A DNA stretch of 60,996 bases from a virus. Position 1 is the stretch's first letter. Every line of letters begins with the position of its first letter. The stretch spans positions 1-60,996 of IMG/VR virus record IMGVR_UViG_3300026512_000014; one strand, 5' to 3'. A program made the position numbers and the translations under genes. Positions 1-7,100 of this stretch are shown in pieces. The notes under the pieces are model-generated. The model had not been told where the DNA came from and ran no database searches. It saw only the letters and a program-made list of their open reading frames with translations.

Positions 1-508
1 CTTTGTTATTGAACCATTGAAGCATCTCAAGATTTGACAATACAGAATTAAGTGTATTATCAAATCCATTATCTTCAAAGAACAATACTCTCTTCGCACC
101 TGACTTGGTGAAGAGAGGAATCATTCCATCTATTCTATTCTCTAAAGCATACTTATAAGCATACTTTAAAGAATTAATATCATTTAACTTCCCGTCTTCA
201 AAGTCAATAATCATATTGTCGGGAAGTATATTCTCCTCGGTTAAAGCATCAATAATATTAGGCCTATAAGCCTTTAATACTTTAACCATCTTATCAATAT
301 CCATTTGGTATTCATATACCTGCTTATTTGTAACTCTATACAAATAAGCCTTGCGAAGAAGTTTTATATACTTCTTCGCATAATTTTTGGTATCAATGCC
401 ATTTAAACGCATATGATACCAGTCAAGAATCACTCTCCATATTTTCTGGTTAGCGGTTACAATTTTCCCACTCAAAATTTCTTCTGCAATTTCCCTAAAA
501 TTCTTCAT
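1..508 (-). CDS. Unknown protein, N-terminal 169 residues (gene runs off the left edge)
   Basis: Reading leftwards from an ATG at 506-508, the frame is open to the window edge. The start is supported by GGAG a few bases upstream. The protein begins MKNFREIAEEILSGKIV and is mixed in charge, with many Lys, Tyr and Asn and no signal peptide or membrane segment. I recognise no domain. A promoter-like motif (TATGAATAGTC on the + strand, 559-569) lies about 50 bases upstream, as it does before the next gene, so both may share the same control. It is the last visible gene of the leftward arm; the function is unknown. Confidence 0.8.
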   Translation of the reverse strand, partial: MKNFREIAEEILSGKIVTANQKIWRVILDWYHMRLNGIDTKNYAKKYIKLLRKAYLYRVTNKQVYEYQMDIDKMVKVLKAYRPNIIDALTEENILPDNMIIDFEDGKLNDINSLKYAYKYALENRIDGMIPLFTKSGAKRVLFFEDNGFDNTLNSVLSNLEMLQWFNNK

Positions 509-558
509 ACTTACTCCTTTCTTTAATTTATTTTTTTAATAAGTAAAGAAGAACCTTG

Positions 559-569
559 TATGAATAGTC
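559..569 (-). promoter_or_regulatory. Candidate phage promoter motif, copy 1
   Basis: The + strand reads TATGAATAGTC (GACTATTCATA on the transcribed - strand), followed on the + side by CGAGCGG. The same motif recurs at 1277-1287, 1447-1457 and, weaker, near 2178-2187, always facing leftwards. This copy lies about 50 bases upstream of the ATG at 508. A promoter role is inferred from repetition and position. Confidence 0.45.
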
Positions 570-763
570 CGAGCGGGAAATAAATTGAAGAGTAGAATAA
601 AATTGGTGGCGCAGAAAAAGAGAAAGAAAAGAGAAAAAAGAAAAAAATCTGGCATTATATATTTATAAGCGTCAACCTTATATCAATACAGTCATCAACA
701 CTTACATTTTTATAACAACACACACTATAAAATAAATAGATACACTTCCTTATAAAAAAGAAA

Positions 764-790
764 AAAGAAAAGGGAAGACAAAGCCTTCCC
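764..790 (-). terminator. Rho-independent terminator after the gene ending at 816
   Basis: On the - strand GGGAAG pairs with CTTCCC (785-790 with 772-777), followed by a U-rich run. Confidence 0.75.
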
Positions 791-815
791 AACGGGACTG
801 ATAGAGTTACAACTA

Positions 816-1232
816 TTACGCCTTCTGCTTGGCTTTTTTCTTCAGCGAAACCTTGGCATCGGTTTTGACTTTCGGAACTGTTGCATTTACAGGAATACTT
901 TCGCCAAGCAGACTGGCTTTCAATTTGTTTCCAACTCTTCTGCGATACTCAAGCGTAGTTGGTTCTGCTTTGGTCACAGAAAGTTGATAAACGGTTTCTG
1001 AATACTCTTGGTTCTTTTCAGCAGGTTTGTTCCACGAATTCACTTCAATGGCAACATTATCCCATACTTGGCAAACCTGAACATTACCTTCAAACTTTGG
1101 CTTAAATTCATCAGTCAAGCCAAAAAGTTTGATAGGCTTGCCGATGGCAATAAGTTGGCCTTCGGCTTCAATTACCTGCTGAAAAGAAACCTTTGAAAGT
1201 TGAACAAGTTTAAAATTCGAATTAAGTATCAT
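816..1232 (-). CDS. Unknown 138-aa protein with lysine-rich tail
   Basis: The ATG at 1232 is preceded by AAGGAG. The body looks like a small beta-rich domain (many alternating hydrophobic residues, single Trp residues at about 57 and 67) and the last 20 residues are strongly basic (SLKKKAKQKA). Such a tail fits nucleic-acid binding, but no named family is recognised. A promoter-like motif lies 45 bases upstream and a hairpin terminator follows, so it is probably a single-gene unit. A single-stranded DNA or RNA binding protein is a guess only. Confidence 0.8.
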   Translation of the reverse strand: MILNSNFKLVQLSKVSFQQVIEAEGQLIAIGKPIKLFGLTDEFKPKFEGNVQVCQVWDNVAIEVNSWNKPAEKNQEYSETVYQLSVTKAEPTTLEYRRRVGNKLKASLLGESIPVNATVPKVKTDAKVSLKKKAKQKA

Positions 1233-1276
1233 AGGACACTCCTTAAAGTTTATTTAGCGCCGAAATCGACGCCATA

Positions 1277-1287
1277 TATGAGTAGTC
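1277..1287 (-). promoter_or_regulatory. Candidate phage promoter motif, copy 2
   Basis: TATGAGTAGTC on the + strand, 45 bases upstream of the ATG at 1232. It differs from copy 1 at one position. Confidence 0.45.
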
Positions 1288-1344
1288 AATATTAAAATAA
1301 AGTTATAAATTGTGCAGATATATATTAAAGAAACCTGAATAAGT

Positions 1345-1446
1345 TTAAAAAAAAGAAAAGACGAAGGCGGGGATTTGTGAATACTCTCATATAGCAATCC
1401 CCGAACTATATGAGAGATGAGGATAAAGGGAAGGAAAGCCTTCATT
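1345..1446 (-). ncRNA. Candidate small RNA with an H-type pseudoknot
   Basis: Read on the - strand, an outer 6-bp stem (GAAGGC at 1443-1438 with GCCTTC at 1368-1363) encloses an 11-bp perfect hairpin (1416-1406 with 1394-1384). The loop of that hairpin contains GGGGATT (1402-1396), which pairs perfectly with AATCCCC downstream (1375-1369), giving an H-type pseudoknot. A promoter-like motif (1447-1457) sits immediately upstream and a U-rich run (TCTTTTCTTTTTTTT) follows the closing stem, like a terminator. Expression and function are inferred; the pairings are read directly from the sequence. A 63-aa frame crosses it but has no ribosome site. Confidence 0.55.
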
Positions 1447-1457
1447 TATGAATAGTC
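1447..1457 (-). promoter_or_regulatory. Candidate phage promoter motif, copy 3
   Basis: TATGAATAGTC on the + strand, identical to copy 1, directly upstream of the pseudoknot RNA candidate and far from any coding start. Confidence 0.45.
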
Positions 1458-1768
1458 AAGTATAAAACATAATTATAAGAAAACAAAAGAGTTATAAAAA
1501 AACGGGATTATATATATTCTTAATTCCATAATAATAACTATATTAATACCATATAATAATTAATAACACTATAAATAAAACTGCTATATTATTAAAACTA
1601 AACAACAAATATCTATCTCTAACATATAAAAGGACTTACACAAAAGCGGCTCTATTAATCTTTTATTCTTAATACTATTTTTCCTTACCAAATATATATA
1701 TAAATATAAAACAAAACTATATAAACACTATATAAATAATACACAACATTATAAAGTATCACATATAG

Positions 1769-1893
1769 CCATATACAACTATACAGTATCATACACAATC
1801 ATATACATACCATATACAATCATATATAGTGTCATATACAATCATATACAGTCATATACGGTCATATACATACTATATACAGTGTCATATACA
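1769..1893. repeat. Iteron-like array of 10-bp repeats
   Basis: Copies of CATATACAAT, CATATACAGT and CATATACGGT start at 1811, 1821 (variant), 1833, 1843, 1853 and 1863, with degenerate copies on both sides. The exact 10-base step puts each copy on the same face of the helix. It could be a replication-initiator or regulator binding array. It is too short and lacks the spacers of a CRISPR. Confidence 0.55.
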
Positions 1894-2177
1894 GGTGGTC
1901 ACACACGCCGCTAACGCTCAAGAAGGGACACATAAGAGAGAAACAACCAAATCAAAAACGGCATTATATACCAAACCACACACAATTACACACAACCACA
2001 CAGACAGCAACTCTCTGGTACCAAATATCTTTGGCCAACGGGCAAAAAGAAAGAAGAAAGAGAAAGGATACAAAGAGAAAGAAGAAAGAAAGACATATAC
2101 ACTCACACATACACTCGTATACACACATACTCACACAAACACAACCAACTGCAAACACGGCACACAATTTCATTTGT

Positions 2178-2187
2178 AATATAGTCC
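2178..2187 (-). promoter_or_regulatory. Weak promoter-like motif, copy 4
   Basis: AATATAGTCC followed by GTGAGCGG resembles copy 1 (TGAATAGTCC followed by GAGCGG). No gene follows to the left for 950 bases, so any transcript would be non-coding. Confidence 0.25.
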
Positions 2188-2410
2188 GTGAGCGGTATGC
2201 ATACAAATGAAATACAAATAATTATCTAATAATATGTATACATACATTCATATATACAGTTTTATCTATATATATCAACGTATATATACACTATAATGTA
2301 TAATATTTAAACATATAGTAATTAATAACAAAAAAATATCACAAAAATGCTTATTTTTATAACTATATTTAAAATCAATCACTTAGTTTTTTATTTCCTA
2401 TATAGAAAAT

Positions 2411-2444
2411 AAAAAGACACGGTGTACAATATATATACACCGTG
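2411..2444 (-). terminator. Rho-independent terminator of the RNA polymerase gene
   Basis: CACGGTGTA (2418-2426) pairs with TACACCGTG (2436-2444), and on the - strand the stem is followed by UCUUUUUA. It lies just past the stop codon at 2472. Confidence 0.85.
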
Positions 2445-2471
2445 CCCTAAACTTAAAAAGTTAATAACTAA

Positions 2472-2876
2472 TTAAGACTCAAGATTGTCCTTAATAAGCC
2501 CCATAACCCGCTTACAATACTTGTCAGCCAGGTTATCTTTCCTTGGAATCTTAATTATGTCTATGTCAATGCGTTCATTAAGTGCATTAACAGTAGACAC
2601 ATAATGTTTAGTGATATCATTTTTGGCCTGCCATTCACCGGTAAGCCACTTGATAAGACCTTCATAGTCTACATAACAAGTGACTTTATCATAACCGTTA
2701 TCAATAGCAAACTTAATTGCCTCAATAACGGCCTGGCACTCACCAGCAACCTGTCTTGTATCAGAATCAACCTGTCCAAAATTAATATGGATAGTATCTT
2801 CCGATACATATGCCCAAAATGATTTACCGGGAATCTTATCAGTATAAGACCCGTCGCAATACATCTTTAACTCCAT
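2472..2876 (-). CDS. Possible separately translated RNase H (in-frame internal start)
   Basis: Within the polymerase gene, GGAGGT (2881-2886 on the + strand as ACCTCC) lies four bases before an in-frame ATG at 2876. Translation from there would give 134 aa, exactly the RNase HI domain: CDGS with D8, GECQAVIEA with E46, YVDYEG with D70, and ADKYCK with D118. The full-length frame is open across this point, so the domain may exist both fused and free. Alternatively, the sequence is chance within codons for Leu-Glu-Val-Asn. RNase H cleaves the RNA strand of RNA:DNA hybrids, so it could remove R-loops or primers. Confidence 0.5.
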   Translation of the reverse strand: MELKMYCDGSYTDKIPGKSFWAYVSEDTIHINFGQVDSDTRQVAGECQAVIEAIKFAIDNGYDKVTCYVDYEGLIKWLTGEWQAKNDITKHYVSTVNALNERIDIDIIKIPRKDNLADKYCKRVMGLIKDNLES

Positions 2877-5747
2877 GTTTACCTCCAAATTAGAAAACTG
2901 GTAGGCCACATCATGCAGCCTACCATTTTCATTAAGGTTATTAAAATGCTCCACGAATATATTAACTATATTCTTTGGAGCAATACTAAAGAACGCACTA
3001 TCAGAAACCTTTGATGAGAGGAATGCCCAACAGACTTCCTCTTTAATACCAAGTTGCTTGGACAAGTTTCTGATATATCTATGGGTTTCTACACCAAGAG
3101 TATATATAGCCACGTTAACCAGCGATAATATCTCTTCTTCTCTATCAGATTCCACTCTTTTAACATAAGAAACCATCGACATGAAGAGATTGAACATCTG
3201 ACCAACAAGATAAAAACGTGGCCAATACTCTTTATTATTGGATAACTTGTTATACTGCTTTACAAGGCCGTTGGTATAAATCCAATCCTGATATATATAT
3301 CTATATGAGAAACCAACAACCTTGGAAGTCCATCTTGTGAATTTACCTCTGATGTCTTGTATATGAACTTCAGCAGTACCAAAGTCTTCATCAGACTTTA
3401 CAAGTTCTCCAAACCTTGTACACCACTTATGCAGAACAGACATATAATGTGCAAATAATTTATGAATCTGTTCCGTACCAGTAAATGCACTATACACACA
3501 AGAAAGTCTCCTCAAAGCAGAGATACTAATACCACGAAACTCCTTCAGTACAGCCCTAAATGTATCAACTTTCACAAATATTTTAGAGTTTTCAACATAA
3601 TAAATCTTCCTCACGAAAGCATCCACTCTGGCCTGTATCTCTGCCGGTGTAAGCAGACCCTCAATGTTCTTCTTCTGTGCATTAATAACCCCTTGTTGTT
3701 GAGCAAAGAGGAACTCAATGAGTTCATATGCTTCTTTAATCAACTTAGGGTTACGAAGAGGTTTAATGGGAATAACTCTGTCGCCTATTTGTACCTCTCC
3801 AGCACCAGTAAGAAAAGCATGTATCTGGTCTGCAAATCTTTCAACCATACCGATATGCGCATCATATTGTAAAGCAATAAACAAATGCAAATCGGATACG
3901 GTTTTAATGTAAGCAGGAACCTCAGGTAGTTTCACATGTGCAAGTGGCGCCACAGGACAACTCCTCAAGCACTTCAAAAACTCACCACTAAACAGGGTTA
4001 TATCATCACCATCAAAATCATGTCCACTCAACACCCTATGTGGCGCATTCATATGCATAAATGCAAAACTACCAAGGCCTTCATCATTAATAACAACATA
4101 CTCAGCAGGACAGTCTCCAGTGAAGGTAACTGGATTCTTATATACTCCTACCTTATATGCCCCATCTGCAACAGATGGTAAATCAAGACCGCTTACATTG
4201 GCAATGATGATTCTATCAATAGGATATAACTTCCTGCCAATATATACCCTTGCACCCTTGGTAATAAAACCAAGACCATGGATATATGCTTTAAAAGCAT
4301 CCATAGGCAAGGATGTAGCGGTACAAGTTGTACCTTTCTTTGTTGCAGACAAGTCGACAGTGAAGAGCCTGCGCACATAACCTTTAATAATAGTAGCAGC
4401 GTTGTCTTTGCGCAATACCTTTAAATTACCAGGCAATCCCATTTTAACTGCAACGCCATAAGGTGTAGAAATGCTGGCATTCTTTACAAGCAGGTCTATA
4501 TTGAATTTCGTATTGTCTCTCAACACCTCAACTGCTTTAGCATTATCGAAATTCCAATGATAGAACACGAACTGCTGCGACAACTGTGCACCTGCTTTAT
4601 AATCGGTATCAGTTTTCATCACCAGAAATTCATCTGGTGTGAAACTAAGCCCTTCCATATCCCCAACCAATGCATCTTGGTTGAGAATAATATCTGTCTT
4701 CTTCACCCATTTAGGACCAAGTCCCTCTGCAAGTTTCTCCCATACGGGTTCAGAAACTTCAACAAAAGTACCTTTGGCCCACAACTTGTTAGAAAAACTA
4801 ACAAGTGTGCCTTGAAAAGCAGTAAATGTATTAAACTTCGATGCTTTAGATAATCTCTTCAAGACACCTGGACGAAACCAAGCAACTACGCCGTCTGCTT
4901 CAGGAACACTGATAGCAGCGGCTTTAAGTTTTCTGTTCCCAACAAGAGGCATACCTTGCCTAAGCAAAAGTACACCAATCTTTGAGAACACCTTAAAATT
5001 TAAACTGCTGTTAATATAGTTGTCATTAACATAAGATATAATACCCATAACAGCAGCAACCTCACGAACCAAATCTTCAAGACGCATTTTCTTTGTTGTA
5101 TATATAATTCTGGATGCACCAGACTTGGGAGCAAATAATACTACTTGCTCAAGGTTTGTGTTATTAACAATTTTAAGTCCCTTTTCGGGTTTACCGCCAG
5201 ACAATACGTCAAGAACATTCCTGACTAAATCACGTCTGGTCAATAAATCCTTGTCAAGAGACTCATCATCCACCGCAATCTCAAAAGACAAGGTGTCAAG
5301 CATTAAATGCTTGAACTTATCATAATGCATATCCAAGACAGTTGGTCTATCCCAGATGTACCTTGTCTCTTCCGTGAGAGTATACTCCACATCATTTGTC
5401 CTCTCAATGACAATGAATCTTCTTTCGAAGATATCAAAGCCTTGAGAAGCAAACTTACGGATTGCTCTCTTGGAAAACCTCTGCCCTGCGATGAACGCAT
5501 ATGCCTGTTGTTGCAAATTAATATTTGTTATAACCTCAGGCAATGTTGCAGCGTTACACACTCTTGCGAGTTGTGCCGCTACTGCGAACCTCGCATAAGA
5601 GAAACGATTGATGAACCTGACCAATGTTGTTACAACCATCTTTGTAAGACGGCTGTTCTCTTCCTCTTTAGCAGAGTCGAGGAATGCGATAAACTTCCTT
5701 GCGAACTTGTTCATCGTATGGATTACAGAATCAATAAGATTCAACAT
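2472..5747 (-). CDS. Single-chain DNA-dependent RNA polymerase (double-psi beta-barrel type) with C-terminal RNase H domain
   Basis: This 1091-aa protein carries HDFDGDD with the three Asp at 577, 579 and 581, the metal-binding signature of the beta'-like barrel of cellular-type polymerases. About 40 residues upstream is KNP (537-539), where cellular enzymes have NRxP. The layout resembles YonO and crAss-like phage polymerases, in which one chain does the work of beta and beta'. Residues 958-1091 form an RNase HI domain with all four acidic residues (D965, E1003, D1027, D1075). I place the start at 5747, not the in-frame ATG at 5783, because AGGAGG sits six bases before it. It lies in the leftward arm away from virion genes, so is probably made after infection. 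An internal ribosome site precedes the RNase H domain. The polymerase call is firm; promoter specificity is unknown. Confidence 0.88.
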   Translation of the reverse strand: MLNLIDSVIHTMNKFARKFIAFLDSAKEEENSRLTKMVVTTLVRFINRFSYARFAVAAQLARVCNAATLPEVITNINLQQQAYAFIAGQRFSKRAIRKFASQGFDIFERRFIVIERTNDVEYTLTEETRYIWDRPTVLDMHYDKFKHLMLDTLSFEIAVDDESLDKDLLTRRDLVRNVLDVLSGGKPEKGLKIVNNTNLEQVVLFAPKSGASRIIYTTKKMRLEDLVREVAAVMGIISYVNDNYINSSLNFKVFSKIGVLLLRQGMPLVGNRKLKAAAISVPEADGVVAWFRPGVLKRLSKASKFNTFTAFQGTLVSFSNKLWAKGTFVEVSEPVWEKLAEGLGPKWVKKTDIILNQDALVGDMEGLSFTPDEFLVMKTDTDYKAGAQLSQQFVFYHWNFDNAKAVEVLRDNTKFNIDLLVKNASISTPYGVAVKMGLPGNLKVLRKDNAATIIKGYVRRLFTVDLSATKKGTTCTATSLPMDAFKAYIHGLGFITKGARVYIGRKLYPIDRIIIANVSGLDLPSVADGAYKVGVYKNPVTFTGDCPAEYVVINDEGLGSFAFMHMNAPHRVLSGHDFDGDDITLFSGEFLKCLRSCPVAPLAHVKLPEVPAYIKTVSDLHLFIALQYDAHIGMVERFADQIHAFLTGAGEVQIGDRVIPIKPLRNPKLIKEAYELIEFLFAQQQGVINAQKKNIEGLLTPAEIQARVDAFVRKIYYVENSKIFVKVDTFRAVLKEFRGISISALRRLSCVYSAFTGTEQIHKLFAHYMSVLHKWCTRFGELVKSDEDFGTAEVHIQDIRGKFTRWTSKVVGFSYRYIYQDWIYTNGLVKQYNKLSNNKEYWPRFYLVGQMFNLFMSMVSYVKRVESDREEEILSLVNVAIYTLGVETHRYIRNLSKQLGIKEEVCWAFLSSKVSDSAFFSIAPKNIVNIFVEHFNNLNENGRLHDVAYQFSNLEVNMELKMYCDGSYTDKIPGKSFWAYVSEDTIHINFGQVDSDTRQVAGECQAVIEAIKFAIDNGYDKVTCYVDYEGLIKWLTGEWQAKNDITKHYVSTVNALNERIDIDIIKIPRKDNLADKYCKRVMGLIKDNLES

Positions 5748-5827
5748 TCCATACCTCCTTTCCTTCCCTCCGTTAATTACCATGACGCATAAGCGTCAAC
5801 CAACAACGCACAGTTGTTTTGTTCTCT

Positions 5828-5841
5828 ATATCACCTCCTTT
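5828..5841 (-). promoter_or_regulatory. Orphan extended Shine-Dalgarno in the polymerase leader
   Basis: On the - strand AAAGGAGGTGATAT lies about 80 bases upstream of the real start at 5747, with no start codon at normal spacing. The same sequence recurs in four other leaders of this arm (7087-7100, 8411-8424, 9147-9160, 9892-9905). A small GACGC/GCGTC hairpin lies between it and the gene. Confidence 0.6.
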
Positions 5842-5855
5842 CAATAGAAATATTA

Positions 5856-5897
5856 GAGTTATATATAACTCCACTATGTACTGCAATAACAGTACAT
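5856..5897 (-). promoter_or_regulatory. Upstream region of the polymerase gene: palindrome and operator-like dyad
   Basis: 5856-5871 is the perfect palindrome GAGTTATATATAACTC, also found two bases longer at 8627-8644. 5876-5897 is a dyad ATGTACTG-6 bases-CAGTACAT, matched in form by ATGTATTA-7 bases-TAATACAT at 9190-9212. Both lie between the preceding terminator and the polymerase leader, where promoter and operator are expected. No clear host -35/-10 pair was assigned. Confidence 0.45.
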
Positions 5898-5912
5898 AAC
5901 AGAATCATATAT

Positions 5913-5936
5913 AAAAAAGGGGGCACAAAGCCCCCA
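5913..5936 (-). terminator. Rho-independent terminator
   Basis: The - strand reads GGGGGC-TTTGT-GCCCCC followed by six T. It ends the unit 7010-5942. Confidence 0.9.
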
Positions 5937-5941
5937 TCTAA

Positions 5942-6067
5942 TTAATCTAAATCAAATACATAACAAAGGTCATCGTAATAATCAGAAAGGTAAAGTAAAT
6001 TATTAAAATACGTATAAGACACACAAGTTTCCTGCAAATAATTAATTCTCTCCGAATTCCTTTTCAT
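5942..6067 (-). CDS. Small 41-aa acidic/aromatic protein
   Basis: The ATG at 6067 has GGAGG eight bases upstream, and the frame ends at TAA 5942-5944. The product begins MKRNSERINYLQ and ends in an acidic, Tyr-rich stretch (YLSDYYDDLCYVFDLD). It has two Cys and no membrane segment. It is the last gene of a three-gene unit ending in a strong terminator. No family is recognised; the good ribosome site and position support a real gene. Confidence 0.65.
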   Translation of the reverse strand: MKRNSERINYLQETCVSYTYFNNLLYLSDYYDDLCYVFDLD

Positions 6068-6084
6068 CCTTTCCTCCTTTTTAA

Positions 6085-6432
6085 TTAATCTAACCCTAAT
6101 AACATTTCGACAACAGAGTCACAAGGAACTCTATGCCTTTTACCACTAAAAATCCTCTCAAGAAACTGGCCTAATTTATGAATACCAATTCCTCCTAACT
6201 CCTCGGAACAGATATTAATCATATCTGCTCCTTCACGTACAATAGTTAATACACAATCAACATCATTGCTGTATAATACGCAATGACTATCATACTGCTC
6301 AACATGATTTCTAAATTCTTTATCGGTACCAATAAAATAATTGACACCATTATAAACCTGAAAATCAATGAGGTCCCCATTGGGAACCTCTTCTGTCAAC
6401 TCATACCTGTACACAAAAATCTTTTCAATCAT
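6085..6432 (-). CDS. Small unknown protein of a phage paralogue family (115 aa)
   Basis: The ATG at 6432 has GGAGG upstream. The N-terminal pattern (KIFVYRYELTEEVPNGDLID, then YFIGTDKEFRNHV) closely follows that of the 109-aa protein at 8742-9071 (KIFVFYVEDWITEVDENGDV, then WFIGTKEEFEAYV). The C-terminal region (IHKLGQFLERIFSGK...VVEMLLGLD) matches the ends of the proteins at 6453-7010 and 8742-9071. So at least three neighbouring genes share an ancestor. It is cytosolic, with no motif pointing to an enzyme. Confidence 0.75.
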   Translation of the reverse strand: MIEKIFVYRYELTEEVPNGDLIDFQVYNGVNYFIGTDKEFRNHVEQYDSHCVLYSNDVDCVLTIVREGADMINICSEELGGIGIHKLGQFLERIFSGKRHRVPCDSVVEMLLGLD

Positions 6433-6452
6433 AATTACCTCCTTTTAATTGA

Positions 6453-7010
6453 TTAATAAATAAACTCTTCTTTATGTACCCCTAATGCATCCGCAATTAA
6501 ATAATCAAGATTATACTCATATGCTTTATCGCTAAAAATGCGATACAAAACTTTCGCAATATCAGCAGCAGTTATATCATCAAGCCCATTATTATTAACC
6601 TTTTCCAATGCCTCTTTAACTGAAATTTGGAAAACAACTCTAAAATTTTCTTCAGGTATATCATTGACACTATCAACAATATACCAGCCCACTGCTACAA
6701 ATTCCTCTATATCACCATTGAAATGAGTCATCACACAATCCTGCTCAACAATAAAAATATTCTTAAATATAACAGACTCTTCTTCCACACTAACAAGTTC
6801 ATAAATATCATTCCCCAAGTCTTCAACCTCAACAATAGCGCTTGTATCTCTGTTACTATATGAAATTGTATCCTTAAAATCACAAACCACTCCAAGACAG
6901 TTAAATCCAAACTTAACTGAAAAAACAAATATTTTGTATTCATTATTCCCAAGTGGTACTGCAAAATATACGTCTCCTTCTTCAATCCATCCATTAAATT
7001 TCTTTTTCAT
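6453..7010 (-). CDS. Unknown 185-aa protein, related at its C terminus to neighbouring small proteins
   Basis: The ATG at 7010 is preceded by AAAAAAGGAG. The C-terminal 45 residues (ITAADIAKVLYRIFSDKAYEYN, then DYLIADALGVHKE) match the end of the small proteins at 6085-6432 and 8742-9071 and the gene remnant at 7319-7462, suggesting a shared helical domain. The N-terminal 100 residues are beta-rich and acidic. It is the first gene of the unit 7010-5942, about 90 bases downstream of a structured leader (7099-7264), which may control it. Function unknown. Confidence 0.75.
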   Translation of the reverse strand: MKKKFNGWIEEGDVYFAVPLGNNEYKIFVFSVKFGFNCLGVVCDFKDTISYSNRDTSAIVEVEDLGNDIYELVSVEEESVIFKNIFIVEQDCVMTHFNGDIEEFVAVGWYIVDSVNDIPEENFRVVFQISVKEALEKVNNNGLDDITAADIAKVLYRIFSDKAYEYNLDYLIADALGVHKEEFIY

Positions 7011-7037
7011 AACATACTCCTTTTTTAGTTTTTCAAT

Positions 7038-7073
7038 TTAATTAGTTAATAACAAATCATCAACTCGCACCAT
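7038..7073 (-). CDS. Possible leader peptide (11 aa) MVRVDDLLLTN
   Basis: ATG at 7073, stop at 7038-7040. The upstream GGAGG is 18 bases away, too far for efficient initiation, so translation is uncertain. Its place between the orphan Shine-Dalgarno and the first gene corresponds to the Met-Cys-Gly frames in the other leaders, and its DNA (ATGGTGCG...TTATTAAC) resembles theirs. Confidence 0.25.
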   Translation of the reverse strand: MVRVDDLLLTN

Positions 7074-7086
7074 TAATTCTTATTCC

Positions 7087-7100
7087 TATTACCTCCTTCC
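7087..7100 (-). promoter_or_regulatory. Orphan extended Shine-Dalgarno, leader B
   Basis: GGAAGGAGGTAATA on the - strand, about 80 bases upstream of the start at 7010, without a start codon at usual distance. It directly follows the structured leader. Confidence 0.55.

Larger units (their letters stand above)
508..815. other. Intergenic region with promoter-like motif, purine-rich tracts and a terminator
   Basis: About 300 bases without a gene. From left to right it holds the promoter-like motif at 559-569, a nearly pure purine run on the + strand at about 610-650, an AT-rich stretch, a second purine-rich run at about 758-780, and the terminator of the next gene. No reading frame with a ribosome site was found. 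Confidence 0.6.
1233..2471. other. 1.24-kb non-coding low-complexity region
   Basis: No convincing gene on either strand. It contains two promoter-like motifs (1277-1287 and 1447-1457), a pseudoknotted RNA candidate (about 1345-1446), very AT-rich DNA (1460-1740), an array of decamer repeats CATATACAAT and variants (about 1769-1893), CA-rich stretches (1975-2000, 2095-2165), a polypurine run (about 2044-2095), a weaker promoter-like motif (about 2178-2187) and the terminator of the RNA polymerase gene. Frames crossing it encode only low-complexity Thr/His/Lys or Cys/Val runs. The iteron-like array and AT-richness would suit an origin or control region. Confidence 0.6.

Noticed and set aside
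1254-1445. 63-codon frame on the - strand
   Set aside because: No ribosome site, and it runs through the pseudoknot pairings, which explain the sequence better.
1769-1893. CRISPR array
   Set aside because: Repeats are only 10 bases with no spacers and no cas genes in the window.
1829-2179. 116-codon frame on the + strand
   Set aside because: Low-complexity Thr/His/Lys sequence produced by CA and GA repeats, no ribosome site, opposite to all neighbouring genes.
1918-2206. Overlapping 68- and 80-codon frames on the - strand
   Set aside because: Cys/Val/Phe runs from repeats; no ribosome site; two frames in the same DNA.
2472-5783. Polymerase start at the upstream ATG (5783)
   Set aside because: The ATG at 5747 has AGGAGG six bases before it; the upstream one has no comparable site and its first codons include that ribosome site.
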